Source of the DNA: a virus | Direction: 5' to 3' (one strand) | IMG/VR virus record: IMGVR_UViG_3300045954_000063 | Span: 1 to 21,289 of that record | DNA: 21,289 bases | Shown here: positions 14,544-21,289 of the stretch, piece after piece | Position numbering within the stretch: the first letter of the stretch is position 1 | Layout: the number at the start of each line of letters is the position of its first letter | Made by a program: the position numbers and the translations under genes | Notes under the pieces: generated by a model | What the model saw: the letters and a program-made list of their open reading frames with translations, nothing else | Databases searched by the model: none | Told to the model about the DNA's origin: nothing

Positions 14544-17239
14544 GATTCGTAAACTCCATTTATGGCAAAATCATACTGGGTTCCACTATATTTTATGGTT
14601 ACTCTTCTCCATTGATCAACTAAACTTAATTTTACTTTAACATCACCTTGAGCTATTTCTTTAATGTTTAATGCCAGAGAACCATTGCCAGTATGTAAAA
14701 TTTCAAAGCTGGTTTTTGTCGTGGGATTAGAAGGCAAAATAATAGTCCTGTCTGTTCCTGTTGGTGCTAGATGTTGATGGTAAAAATCGTTATTAGTTAG
14801 CTGTTTATCTTGAGACAAACTTTGTATATTGAACTGAAATCTATCAAAAATAATTAAGAATTCAGTAGTTGATTGTCCCGTCCCTCCTGGGGACGTAACT
14901 GTAATTTTGCCTGTAACGGTATTACTGGCCAGGGTAGCGGTGATCTGCTGGTCGCTGTTAATCACAAAACTGGTCACAGCTATTCCTCCGACGGTGACGG
15001 CTGTTACATCGGTTAATCCTTGTCCAAAAATCTTGACCTGTTCGCTTACTCCTCCCTGAGTCGGGCTAAACCCGCTAAGTATGGGGCTTGTGACTTCAAA
15101 AGCATTTCCTTGGATCAGCAAGCTAACGGGTGAAACATCTTGCAAGGTTTGACCGGCTGAAACCGCCTTAAAGTAAAGAGTTTTTCCAATATCACTTTGG
15201 GAACCGGTCAAAATCAAACGATAGCCACTGAGTAAATAAAAGGTTTCGTTGCCCCCATGATTGTTCACCCGTCCATAAGTTCCCCTTAAACCCCTAGTAA
15301 GACCTGATAACCGATAATTGCGACCGCCTTGTCCCGTAACCCCTAGTAAAGTTGCCGTCTTGAAGTCCAGAATCTCATTACCCACCAAAGCCCTATTTAC
15401 TCCCAATTCAAAATCAGTCTGGGATATAGTGGCCAGTTCAGCATGACTGGGAATGGTGATATCAAGGGTGTTAGTGGTATCAGTAGAGGATAGGGGCGTG
15501 TGACCCCCTAGTACAGTTTGACAAGTGCCAAACACTGATCTGGTGATCAGTGATCCTGCAAATTCAAAAGTTGCTTGATTATTGCGGCTTACATAAACCG
15601 CCGCATTTCTCCAACTGCTGTCTCCATCCCCAAAGACATATAATCCTTTATTATCGGTGTCATAGGCTGTTGGGATGTCCAAAACTCTCAGGGTGGTATT
15701 ACTAGGGGTTGGCAATGGGGTACTTTTGGGAATTGCCGGCCCCGATGTAGTAATGGTCACTACTGTCCCGTTGCTAATACTTCCCCCATTAAGGGGCGTG
15801 ATTGTGCCATTGGTCAAGTTGACGCTGTAATCAACCCCTTGGGTGTAAGTTGTTTGTCCCGATGTGACAGTCGTCACCCCATAGATTGTCCCCAGTGAGA
15901 TTGGACTGCCTTTAGTGGCTGTTCCGGTAAAAATGTTTTCGGAAGGAGAAGTATAGTCAAAGCCAAAAATTTGCGCTTGATATTGCCAAGATTTAATTGT
16001 GACCAGATTAGATGTCGTGATTCCCAGTTCCTTGATCTGGATCATTTTTCTCACTTGATTGATCTCAATTTCAACTACGTCCCCAGGTTCTAGAACAGCG
16101 TAGCGCAAATTAAGAGAAAATTCTTGAACGTAGGATCGTTGCCAGCTTAGCCACAATAATTGGTTGACAATCCGTTTAGCCTCGTTAGCCGTCAAGCACC
16201 CTGAATAATCAATTGTCACTTGGTTGATATTTTCTTCTCCAAAAACAGGCGATCGCTCAACGGCTGCTAAAAGATTGTTGTCAAAATCGAGGTACTTGAT
16301 CTCATATTGAGTTGGTAAGGTTGTCGGATCTAATCGGGTTTCTTTGTATTTACTGGGTTGTCCTTCCTCACTCCCTGGTACATGAGCGGCTAAATGTCCA
16401 GGGGGAATATAGGTCAAAGATTCTGCCCTATATTGCTTTTTGAATACTAATTTATCTCCTGAATCAATTAGGTCAAAGAAAAAAACTTGACTTAATTGAT
16501 TAATTTTTTCTTGGGGTGATAAAGCATTATCAACTTGAAAACCCAAAACGTTAATATTGCTTAAATCTGAAACATCAATATCAGTTTGAGACAAATTAGG
16601 AGATTCTAAACAAATATCCTGAATAATGTCTGACAACTTTGGTTCTCTATTTTGAATAATGGCAGAAGCCTGGGGATAACCATTCCCAAAATCAGCTAAA
16701 GGCAATCTTTCAATAACAATGTAAGCCCTATGTCTATAGGGAATTTGATTTGCAACTCCTCCCAAAAATTGATCTATACTTTGGGTAGGCGTTCCTTCAA
16801 AAAACCTAGCAGAACAGCCTTGACTCGCATATTTATCGTTTAACTGTCCATCTTTCCAAAACAGTTTTCCGTTTAATCTTAATTCTTTTAAAGAATTTTG
16901 TTGTACTTCTTGAGAAAACATAAAAGCACAATCGCCATAATAGCTATAGGTCTTTTCTTCTGTAACGGTTGTTCCCCCACCTTTTCCCCCTGTAGTTTGA
17001 CTACTGGTACTGGTAGAAACTTCTTCTTTAGGGGGAAATGTTCCGTAAATCAAAATACCAGAAACTCGACCTCTACCCCAAATTTTAGTAATATAATCAC
17101 CATAGCTAGATCGGGGTTCGCTAAAGGTTTCCTGCTTATTTCTATCAACAGACTGAAAAGTTTTTTTGTTTGGGGCTAAAGCACTACTTATTAAGCCCGT
17201 TCCTACTGTTATAACCGTTCCTATCAGAAAATTAGCCAT
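14540..17239 (-). CDS. Central tail hub / host-specificity protein, GTA gp15 and lambda gpJ-like
   Basis: This 899-aa protein is the likely central fibre or hub that closes the tail and contacts the host. The N-terminal region has a hydrophobic start (FLIGTVITVGTGLISSAL), then SYGDYITKIWGRGRVSG, a glycine-rich insertion (GGKGGG, about residues 84-89) and YSYYGDCAFMFSQ, the pattern of hub proteins related to GTA gp15. The middle (about 230-420) matches Phage-tail_3-type regions: SPQEKINQLSQVFFFDL and VLEPGDVVEIEI. A shared NLTNGTITPLNGGSI module lies near residues 470-505. Residues about 716-796 form an IPT/TIG immunoglobulin-like domain (SGFSPTQGG, ITVTSPGGTG), followed by a C-terminal beta domain. 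It is about a third shorter than many GTA gp15 proteins, and I see no N-terminal TIM-barrel domain. It is the first gene of the minus-strand block, oriented against the rest of the tail genes. Confidence 0.8.
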   Translation of the reverse strand: MANFLIGTVITVGTGLISSALAPNKKTFQSVDRNKQETFSEPRSSYGDYITKIWGRGRVSGILIYGTFPPKEEVSTSTSSQTTGGKGGGTTVTEEKTYSYYGDCAFMFSQEVQQNSLKELRLNGKLFWKDGQLNDKYASQGCSARFFEGTPTQSIDQFLGGVANQIPYRHRAYIVIERLPLADFGNGYPQASAIIQNREPKLSDIIQDICLESPNLSQTDIDVSDLSNINVLGFQVDNALSPQEKINQLSQVFFFDLIDSGDKLVFKKQYRAESLTYIPPGHLAAHVPGSEEGQPSKYKETRLDPTTLPTQYEIKYLDFDNNLLAAVERSPVFGEENINQVTIDYSGCLTANEAKRIVNQLLWLSWQRSYVQEFSLNLRYAVLEPGDVVEIEINQVRKMIQIKELGITTSNLVTIKSWQYQAQIFGFDYTSPSENIFTGTATKGSPISLGTIYGVTTVTSGQTTYTQGVDYSVNLTNGTITPLNGGSISNGTVVTITTSGPAIPKSTPLPTPSNTTLRVLDIPTAYDTDNKGLYVFGDGDSSWRNAAVYVSRNNQATFEFAGSLITRSVFGTCQTVLGGHTPLSSTDTTNTLDITIPSHAELATISQTDFELGVNRALVGNEILDFKTATLLGVTGQGGRNYRLSGLTRGLRGTYGRVNNHGGNETFYLLSGYRLILTGSQSDIGKTLYFKAVSAGQTLQDVSPVSLLIQGNAFEVTSPILSGFSPTQGGVSEQVKIFGQGLTDVTAVTVGGIAVTSFVINSDQQITATLASNTVTGKITVTSPGGTGQSTTEFLIIFDRFQFNIQSLSQDKQLTNNDFYHQHLAPTGTDRTIILPSNPTTKTSFEILHTGNGSLALNIKEIAQGDVKVKLSLVDQWRRVTIKYSGTQYDFAINGVYES
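16249..16256. repeat. HIP1 octamer GCGATCGC
   Basis: A perfect HIP1 copy inside the hub gene. Confidence 0.85.
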
Positions 17240-17263
17240 GTCTTTTCAATTAACTTTTCTTAA

Positions 17264-17292
17264 TTCAATTATATCGTTTTTTTTACTATAAT
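17264..17292 (+). promoter_or_regulatory. Putative promoter for the membrane protein / YkuD-like pair
   Basis: A perfect TATAAT (17287-17292) lies 23 bases before the ATG at 17316. TTCAAT (17264-17269), 17 bases upstream of it, is only a half-match to a -35 box. It lies in the 76-base divergent region between the hub gene and the plus-strand pair. Confidence 0.4.
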
Positions 17293-17296
17293 TAAA
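17268..17296 (-). promoter_or_regulatory. Putative promoter for the minus-strand hub-fibre operon
   Basis: On the minus strand TATAAT (17273-17268) lies 28 bases before the hub ATG at 17239, with TTTAAT (17296-17291) spaced by 17 bases. It overlaps the opposing promoter, so the two units could be mutually exclusive. The sequence is very AT-rich, so chance matches are possible. Confidence 0.35.
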
Positions 17297-17315
17297 ATAG
17301 ATTTTGGCAGAATTT

Positions 17316-17765
17316 ATGATTAAAAGTTTGTGCATTAACTTACTGTTAGTAACAATAGGGTTATTTGTTGTTGCTGGTATATTTAGTATATTACCGTCGT
17401 TAGCTTCTACTTTATCCGTTAACAATGCTAATTCTAATGGTGATTATTCTGAGGTAATTAATAGTATTTTAACCATGTTAGGCGGTGGGGGGATTGGAGC
17501 AGCAAGCTCTAGCCTAATTAACCACAAAAGAACACCAGAAACATCAATAGACATTTCAGCATCAGGACTATCTAGTAACTTTACTTTTTCCCCTGCTTAT
17601 CTTAAAGAACAAATTGATCTGCTGAAAAAAGCTAATCAAGAGACAAGACGATATTGCAAAAGATTAAGAAACAGAGAGGGTTATATCGAAGACTTTTTGA
17701 TTAAAAAGTATAGTCAAGAATACGAAAGATACGTGGAAAGAATAGACAAAGACACTATAACATAA
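17316..17765 (+). CDS. Small membrane protein, possible holin (putative)
   Basis: This 149-aa protein has no recognised family. I start it at ATG 17316 rather than the in-frame TTG at 17304, as this places the hydrophobic segment at the N-terminus (MIKSLCINLLLVTIGLFVVA) and fits the promoter. One strong membrane helix covers residues about 5-32. A second, weaker and glycine-rich hydrophobic segment (about 48-67) follows a short polar loop. The C-terminal half is highly charged and helical (KKANQETRRYCKRLRNREG). Two helices plus a charged tail, encoded 30 bases upstream of a cell-wall enzyme gene on the same strand, suggest a holin. Many phage membrane proteins look alike, so this is a weak inference. 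Confidence 0.45.
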   Translation: MIKSLCINLLLVTIGLFVVAGIFSILPSLASTLSVNNANSNGDYSEVINSILTMLGGGGIGAASSSLINHKRTPETSIDISASGLSSNFTFSPAYLKEQIDLLKKANQETRRYCKRLRNREGYIEDFLIKKYSQEYERYVERIDKDTIT

Positions 17766-17795
17766 TAACTATAGTTGTTTATTTCTTAATTTTTC

Positions 17796-18269
17796 ATGCC
17801 ATCAGCAAAAACTCTAATTTACCAGCAAGAATTACGGCAATCATCGTCCTTGTTGAAAGGAAGATTGATCGCCTACGACAACCAAGACGTGAAAAAAGAT
17901 CAGGAATACATTGCCGCTAGTGGTACGGTTGGCAATCAGCAATGGGATTCACTGTCAGCCAAGGGGCGCGGCCCCATTCCCCGATGTTCTGATGTTGGGA
18001 TAGAACATTACAACGTCAAGACTACTCCTTTTGATCGCCGTGCTACGAAGGGAATTGAAGGGCCTTTTTATCATATCCTGCCAGAATCGGTCAATATCAG
18101 GGGCATCAATCGCAGTGAGTTTGGTATTCACTTCGATGCTAATGTGCCAGGCAGTGCGGGCTGTATCGTGATCGTTAATGAACCAGCTTGGGAAGCATTC
18201 CAAAAATTGATGAGCCATTACAAACAAGCTGGTTTAGAGACGGTTCCCCTGTTTGTATTTTATTCTTAG
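17796..18269 (+). CDS. YkuD-like (L,D-transpeptidase motif) protein, candidate lysis or cell-wall enzyme
   Basis: This 157-aa protein contains FGIHFDANVPGSAGCIVI, which matches the YkuD active-site pattern: a histidine (H112), a glycine/serine turn and the nucleophilic cysteine (C123) in SAGCIVI. YkuD-fold enzymes form or cut peptide links in peptidoglycan through this cysteine. The domain is small but near the lower end of the family; no signal peptide is visible, so export would need a holin or the tail. The ATG at 17796 has no clear ribosome binding site. Pairing with the upstream membrane protein and a location just after the tail module suggest an endolysin role, but an internal structural or wall-modifying function is equally open. 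The motif is seen; the role is inference. Confidence 0.6.
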   Translation: MPSAKTLIYQQELRQSSSLLKGRLIAYDNQDVKKDQEYIAASGTVGNQQWDSLSAKGRGPIPRCSDVGIEHYNVKTTPFDRRATKGIEGPFYHILPESVNIRGINRSEFGIHFDANVPGSAGCIVIVNEPAWEAFQKLMSHYKQAGLETVPLFVFYS

Positions 18270-18356
18270 CCAAAATTGTCCAGGGGTATTTGTGTATGAA
18301 ATTTTGTTAAAAGATTTTTTTACCCCCTAAATTATAGAGGGCAACTTCTAAATCAA

Positions 18357-19568
18357 TTAAAACACGATCTCATCTCGCAATTTCTGAAACAATATCCTGG
18401 TTGCCATGAAGGAAACGCGGGTTATAGCGTCTTTACCGCTTGCTTTGTCGTTATCCTTCATATCATCCCATTTAGCCCCTAAATACTCCCCTAAATCGTT
18501 TCTTAATCTACTTGTTGACCGCGTAGTGACTCTGGCAAGCACCCAAGCGTAAAACTTGGATCTCAGTAATTTAGACCCTGACCATTTAATTTTCTCCTTA
18601 CCCCCTGACTGTTCTATACGGCGTGAAAGCCCAAAATAAGCCTGGAAATGCTGCAAGCTGATATTTCTTTTCTGCCAGTGATTAGATCTGCTCAAATACC
18701 GTTCAATATGAGGAAATCCATTAACTAGGAACTTCTCAAAGGGGAACACTTTGTACAAAATTAAGCCTTTCAGTCCAATACCAAAGTTAAATGGTTCTAA
18801 TGCCCTTAAATACGGGATAAACAACGGATTATCAAAGGCTTTAAGCAATTTTCCTTCAATCTCAAGCTGTCTAAGTTCCAAGGAATGATGTAGATCCGCG
18901 TGTTCTTTGGTGTAACAGCTAAAGTTAATTCCTAAGCGTTTCGCCACCGAATCATTGTATTGTCGATCTCTCATTGCCTTGACTTGTTTACCAGCCATCC
19001 ATGCTATTGCCTCGATGTACCCTTTACCGCTTGGTTTCCAAGTAAGAGCAGCTAATTCTGGGAATTCATAGGATAGACGCTGTTGTAATTGGTTTCCCAC
19101 TGCATTGATCAGCTTGTCAACCTGATAGTATTCTAGAACCAACTCACGCAAGGGCCAAACTTCTCTAATAAGATGTCCAGGTAAAAACCGCCGCCGCCCA
19201 AATTCATCAATCCATTGCGGGTCAAAGTAGGAAGCGGCTAGACACAAAGCATCATTGTCATCGTACTTGTTGGGAAACCCAAAGTGACCCCGTTGAGATT
19301 TTAAATCCGCGTGACCAACCCAATAAACGGGAATGTCATGAACTTCGCCGAATTTAGCCCAAATTTGGCTATACCAGCCCCCTGTAGGTTCCATTACTAA
19401 ACCTGTCGGGTTCATATTAAGCAATTGGTCAAAATCTTTGTGAGAAGGCTTGACCCTGAAAATAGGATGATCAGGCTTTTTGAGGTAAGCTTTGATATTT
19501 TCAGGCATAGCAACGAGTGGACAAACAACGGCTAAACCATTGCGCCCGATATCCATACCAATGATCAT
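18357..19568 (-). CDS. IS110-like DEDD recombinase (transposase)
   Basis: This 403-aa protein starts at ATG 19568 (an in-frame TTG at 19580 is an alternative). The N-terminal RuvC-like fold has all four acids of the IS110 DEDD set: D6 in IIGMDIG, E60 in VMEPTGG, and D103/D106 in NKYDDNDALCLA, corresponding to the K-x-D-x-x-D-A motif. The C-terminal half has the Tnp_20 signature: YFGLSRR, then EQSGGKEKIKWSGSKLLR with the candidate catalytic serine S321. IS110 enzymes use this RuvC plus serine pair with a bridge RNA for seekless insertion into target DNA. The sequence is divergent from typical IS110 members, especially the middle. It lies between the lysis-like pair and a replication helicase gene, oriented with the latter. 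Key residues are present, so it may be active. Confidence 0.78.
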   Translation of the reverse strand: MIIGMDIGRNGLAVVCPLVAMPENIKAYLKKPDHPIFRVKPSHKDFDQLLNMNPTGLVMEPTGGWYSQIWAKFGEVHDIPVYWVGHADLKSQRGHFGFPNKYDDNDALCLAASYFDPQWIDEFGRRRFLPGHLIREVWPLRELVLEYYQVDKLINAVGNQLQQRLSYEFPELAALTWKPSGKGYIEAIAWMAGKQVKAMRDRQYNDSVAKRLGINFSCYTKEHADLHHSLELRQLEIEGKLLKAFDNPLFIPYLRALEPFNFGIGLKGLILYKVFPFEKFLVNGFPHIERYLSRSNHWQKRNISLQHFQAYFGLSRRIEQSGGKEKIKWSGSKLLRSKFYAWVLARVTTRSTSRLRNDLGEYLGAKWDDMKDNDKASGKDAITRVSFMATRILFQKLRDEIVF

Positions 19569-19650
19569 GGAGTTATACAAGAACTATTGCATTGATCCAA
19601 CTTTTGCAACGCTTAAAAAGGTTACAATACTCCCCCAATCCCTCACTAAG

Positions 19651-19707
19651 AGGTGATTACTTTTGTGTTTAACCTGCGTTCATTTAACTGAAGAAAAAGG
19701 TGATTAC
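19651..19707. repeat. Direct repeats AGGTGATTAC
   Basis: AGGTGATTAC occurs at 19651-19660 and 19698-19707, 47 bases apart, with a degenerate third copy (AAAAAGGTTACA) near 19615. All lie in the non-coding stretch between the IS110-like gene and the ATPase gene. They may be protein-binding sites or element-end features. Confidence 0.5.
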
Positions 19708-19785
19708 ATTAAGTTTTAATCCCTTGATTTCCGTCAAGTTAAATGTCGAGAGGGGTTGGAAGCCTCCCGCGACGTTTTCAAGACA

Positions 19786-19821
19786 GACAACTCACGGGGC
19801 GAAACTATTTTCGCCTTCGTG
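19786..19821. repeat. Palindromic repeat (copy 2), non-coding
   Basis: The first 16 bases are identical to 12154-12169. The hairpin is CACGGGGCGAAA (19793-19804) with TTTCGCCTTCGTG (19809-19821). Compared with copy 1, most arm changes are paired or conservative, so the fold is kept although the sequence differs. Confidence 0.7.
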
Positions 19822-19877
19822 TTTTCCCCTCTAGAAACGTTTCGGCTAATAGCTAATTAACCAATCGTCAGGCGGGT

Positions 19878-21289
19878 TTAAGTGTCAAGGCAAGGTTGAA
19901 CTTCTCTAATATCGTTGATGCCTACTTTTTGGGTTTGAATCCAGTTAGGTTTTGTGATCTTTATGATGGCTAAGCCATCCTCATGATCAAAGCCAATGAA
20001 CCTCAACTCAGTGGCGTTTTTAGCACTTTCCTTTACTATGGGGTCTTTCCCTATATACTCAACGCAAAAAGTCTCATCGATTGGGTCGTTAACAATTGTT
20101 TCTTGGGGTTCCCCTTCCCATGCCAAGAAAAATGACCAGGTGTTTTTGGTTGAGTCCTGTTTTTCTCGTTGTATAATACCATCAGTAGAAAGCTGAAAAG
20201 TAGTTTTACGAATTGTGTTGTAAGGTACTCCCAACTCGGAACTAATATCTTTATTAGTCAAGGGGGTATTTCTGTTTTTGCTCAAAAATTCGACTACTTG
20301 TTCTTTTACCGGAGCAATTGGATCTGGTTCTTTTGAGTCTTCTCCCAAAACCTCCCAACTCCAAGTGTGATCCTCCTCATTGACCTTGTACTCTAATTTG
20401 TACTTGGCAGGGCGACGAAAACGGCTTTTTTCAATGACCAATAATCGGTAAGGGCAAGTTACGTCAGAACCTTCTGACGGTTTCGACAAAGAAAGAACCT
20501 GGCTAACCGAGTTGTGGATCGCCTTGGTTCCCCTAGACTTTCCTTGGCCGTTGGAATGGTGAATCAAAAGTATGGTTACTCCTAATTCTTGCGCTAAATC
20601 TTTCAACTGTAAAATGGGTTTCGCGTATTCGGTCTCGTTTTCGCTAACAATTGAGCCTTTGCTTACGGTAGTAAGGGAATCGATGACAACGACCTCAATT
20701 TTGTGATCAATGATGTCTTTTCTCAAGGATGCCATGTGTTCGGTCGTCCACCGAGATTTGATGAATAAGGACGAGTGGCGTTCAATGCCACGCCCTTCTA
20801 AGTTTCGGATCAAGTCGCCTCTCGTTTCGTCCGTTTGAACTAGCAAGCAACGGCGGGTAGAAGCCGTTACGGGGAATTGTCCCCAAGGTGTACCAGTCAA
20901 AATACTGTTCACAAAATCATAGGACAGCTTGGTTTTACCTTCCCCGCCTAAAGCGTGAAGCATGAGGACAACTCCTTTAGGTAAAAGACCATGGAGAAAC
21001 CATTCTTTCGATTCATGCCCAAATTTTCCCTGAAAATCATCAGCCTCGTAAATGCGATCATTCTCATTGCTTAACAAAAATTTACAGTAAAGCTGTTCAA
21101 GGGTTTTCCTTGACATTTTTAATCGTTGGGATAGTCGAATCATCTTGTATTCTTTGACCACCAAATCAACGCAATTATTCTCAATTTCCCTGATTTCCTG
21201 TACAATCTTGTCCGTCATTCTTGTTTCCTCATCCTGGGTCAAATCCCCCCTGTATTTTGATTGAGTCAGTTCGTGAATTCTCTTTTCTA
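19878..21289 (-). CDS. RepA/DnaB-like AAA ATPase with winged helix, probable replication helicase (5' end outside window)
   Basis: The frame is open from the stop at 19878 to the right edge. A TTG at 21242 could start it, but the upstream codons also read like protein (KRIHELTQSKYRGDLT), so the gene probably begins beyond the window. The visible part has an N-terminal helical region; then a RecA-type ATPase (AAA_25/RepA-like) with Walker A GGEGKTK (20931-20948) and Walker B EVVVIDSL (near 20676-20696), and a later IHHSNGQGKSRGTKAIHNS segment typical of RepA/RadA-like motor domains. A winged-helix region follows (DISSELGVPYNTIRK), then a poorly conserved C-terminus. Such proteins serve as replicative helicases or helicase-primase partners of plasmids and phages. 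The upstream missing part might be a primase domain. ATPase identity is strong; the replication role is inferred. Confidence 0.8.
   Translation of the reverse strand, partial: EKRIHELTQSKYRGDLTQDEETRMTDKIVQEIREIENNCVDLVVKEYKMIRLSQRLKMSRKTLEQLYCKFLLSNENDRIYEADDFQGKFGHESKEWFLHGLLPKGVVLMLHALGGEGKTKLSYDFVNSILTGTPWGQFPVTASTRRCLLVQTDETRGDLIRNLEGRGIERHSSLFIKSRWTTEHMASLRKDIIDHKIEVVVIDSLTTVSKGSIVSENETEYAKPILQLKDLAQELGVTILLIHHSNGQGKSRGTKAIHNSVSQVLSLSKPSEGSDVTCPYRLLVIEKSRFRRPAKYKLEYKVNEEDHTWSWEVLGEDSKEPDPIAPVKEQVVEFLSKNRNTPLTNKDISSELGVPYNTIRKTTFQLSTDGIIQREKQDSTKNTWSFFLAWEGEPQETIVNDPIDETFCVEYIGKDPIVKESAKNATELRFIGFDHEDGLAIIKITKPNWIQTQKVGINDIREVQPCLDT

Larger units (their letters stand above)
2991..15708. 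repeat. Dispersed octamer CCCCTAGT / ACTAGGGG, 13 copies
   Basis: By eye I count CCCCTAGT at 3017, 7817, 8345, 8386, 15291, 15340 and 15505, and its complement ACTAGGGG at 2991, 3145, 7098, 11805, 11965 and 15701. All lie inside coding genes on both strands, in different codon phases (encoding TPS, LGV, LVQ, TRG and others). Chance expectation for a given 8-mer of this composition on both strands of 21 kb is below one. It contains the CTAG tetranucleotide, which is generally rare in bacterial DNA. Confidence 0.85.
19581..19877 (-). ncRNA. Non-coding region upstream of the IS110-like gene; candidate bridge RNA
   Basis: About 300 bases hold no convincing open frame. IS110-group elements encode their bridge RNA in the non-coding end upstream of the recombinase gene, and this is that position. 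The region can fold into at least three successive stems: CTTGA/TCAAG near 19733-19748, GTCG...CGAC enclosing AGGGG/CCTCCC near 19745-19773, and CACGGGGCG.../...CGTG at 19793-19821. I could not identify the element's boundaries or assign target- and donor-binding loops, so this is a hypothesis. The last stem is a repeat also found in a tail gene, which argues that at least that part may be an independent palindrome. Confidence 0.3.

Noticed and set aside
13140-17330. Invertible DNA segment with flanking inverted repeats (phase-variable tail fibre switch)
   Set aside because: I compared the sequence around both ends of the minus-strand block and found no convincing inverted repeat or adjacent invertase gene; a fixed old inversion or acquisition is enough to explain it.
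18283-18340. Intrinsic terminator between the YkuD-like gene and the IS110-like gene
   Set aside because: GGGGTA/TACCCC has a 32-base loop and no following T-run; the T-run at 18315-18321 precedes the right arm. The evidence is too weak for a call.
19600-19877. CRISPR array or diversity-generating template repeat
   Set aside because: The direct repeats are only 10 bases with two exact copies, and there is no reverse transcriptase or cas gene in the window.

Overview
The window is the head-tail junction and tail gene block of a long-tailed (siphovirus-type) phage or prophage. The host is most likely a cyanobacterium: base composition is AT-rich, three perfect HIP1 octamers (GCGATCGC, at 7057, 11487 and 16249) are present, and the insertion-sequence end and gene types fit. 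No host housekeeping gene, tRNA or rRNA is visible. Two transposase genes suggest a resident (prophage or prophage-like) copy rather than a streamlined lytic genome. Species cannot be told from the sequence.

Layout. (1) 1-~735: left end of an IS200/IS605-type element with a tnpB gene on the minus strand that runs off the window. It sits directly against the phage tail operon. (2) 740-13164, plus strand, tightly packed with ATGA overlaps: a lambda-like series of head-tail joining protein, tail terminator, tail tube, a G/G-T tail chaperone pair using a programmed -1 frameshift, and a 2479-residue tape measure protein (TMP). These are followed by tail-tip genes of the gene-transfer-agent/lambda L-K type: a DUF2163 hub protein with a four-cysteine cluster, an NlpC/P60 peptidase, and a tandem DUF2460 distal tail protein fused to a von Willebrand A domain. 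(3) 13159-17239, minus strand: the gpJ-like central hub/host-specificity protein with an IPT/TIG domain, a small unknown, and a tail-fibre-like protein. (4) 17316-18269, plus strand: a small membrane protein and a YkuD-like (L,D-transpeptidase motif) protein, a plausible lysis pair. (5) 18357-19568, minus strand: an IS110-like DEDD recombinase preceded by about 300 bases of structured non-coding DNA. (6) 19878 to the right edge, minus strand: a RepA/DnaB-like AAA ATPase with a winged helix, probably a replication helicase.

How the parts work together. The tail carries at least three candidate envelope-acting enzymes: an alpha/beta-hydrolase domain and a lysozyme-like domain, both embedded in the TMP, and the NlpC/P60 peptidase. 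The tip proteins probably contact the host surface through the vWA and IPT modules.

The points most worth following up are the alpha/beta hydrolase inside the TMP, the vWA fusion on the distal tail protein, the CCCCTAGT octamer found 13 times across the tail genes in mixed reading frames and both orientations, palindromic linker-like repeats at domain boundaries, the opposite orientation of the hub-fibre block, and the possible bridge-RNA region of the IS110-like gene.
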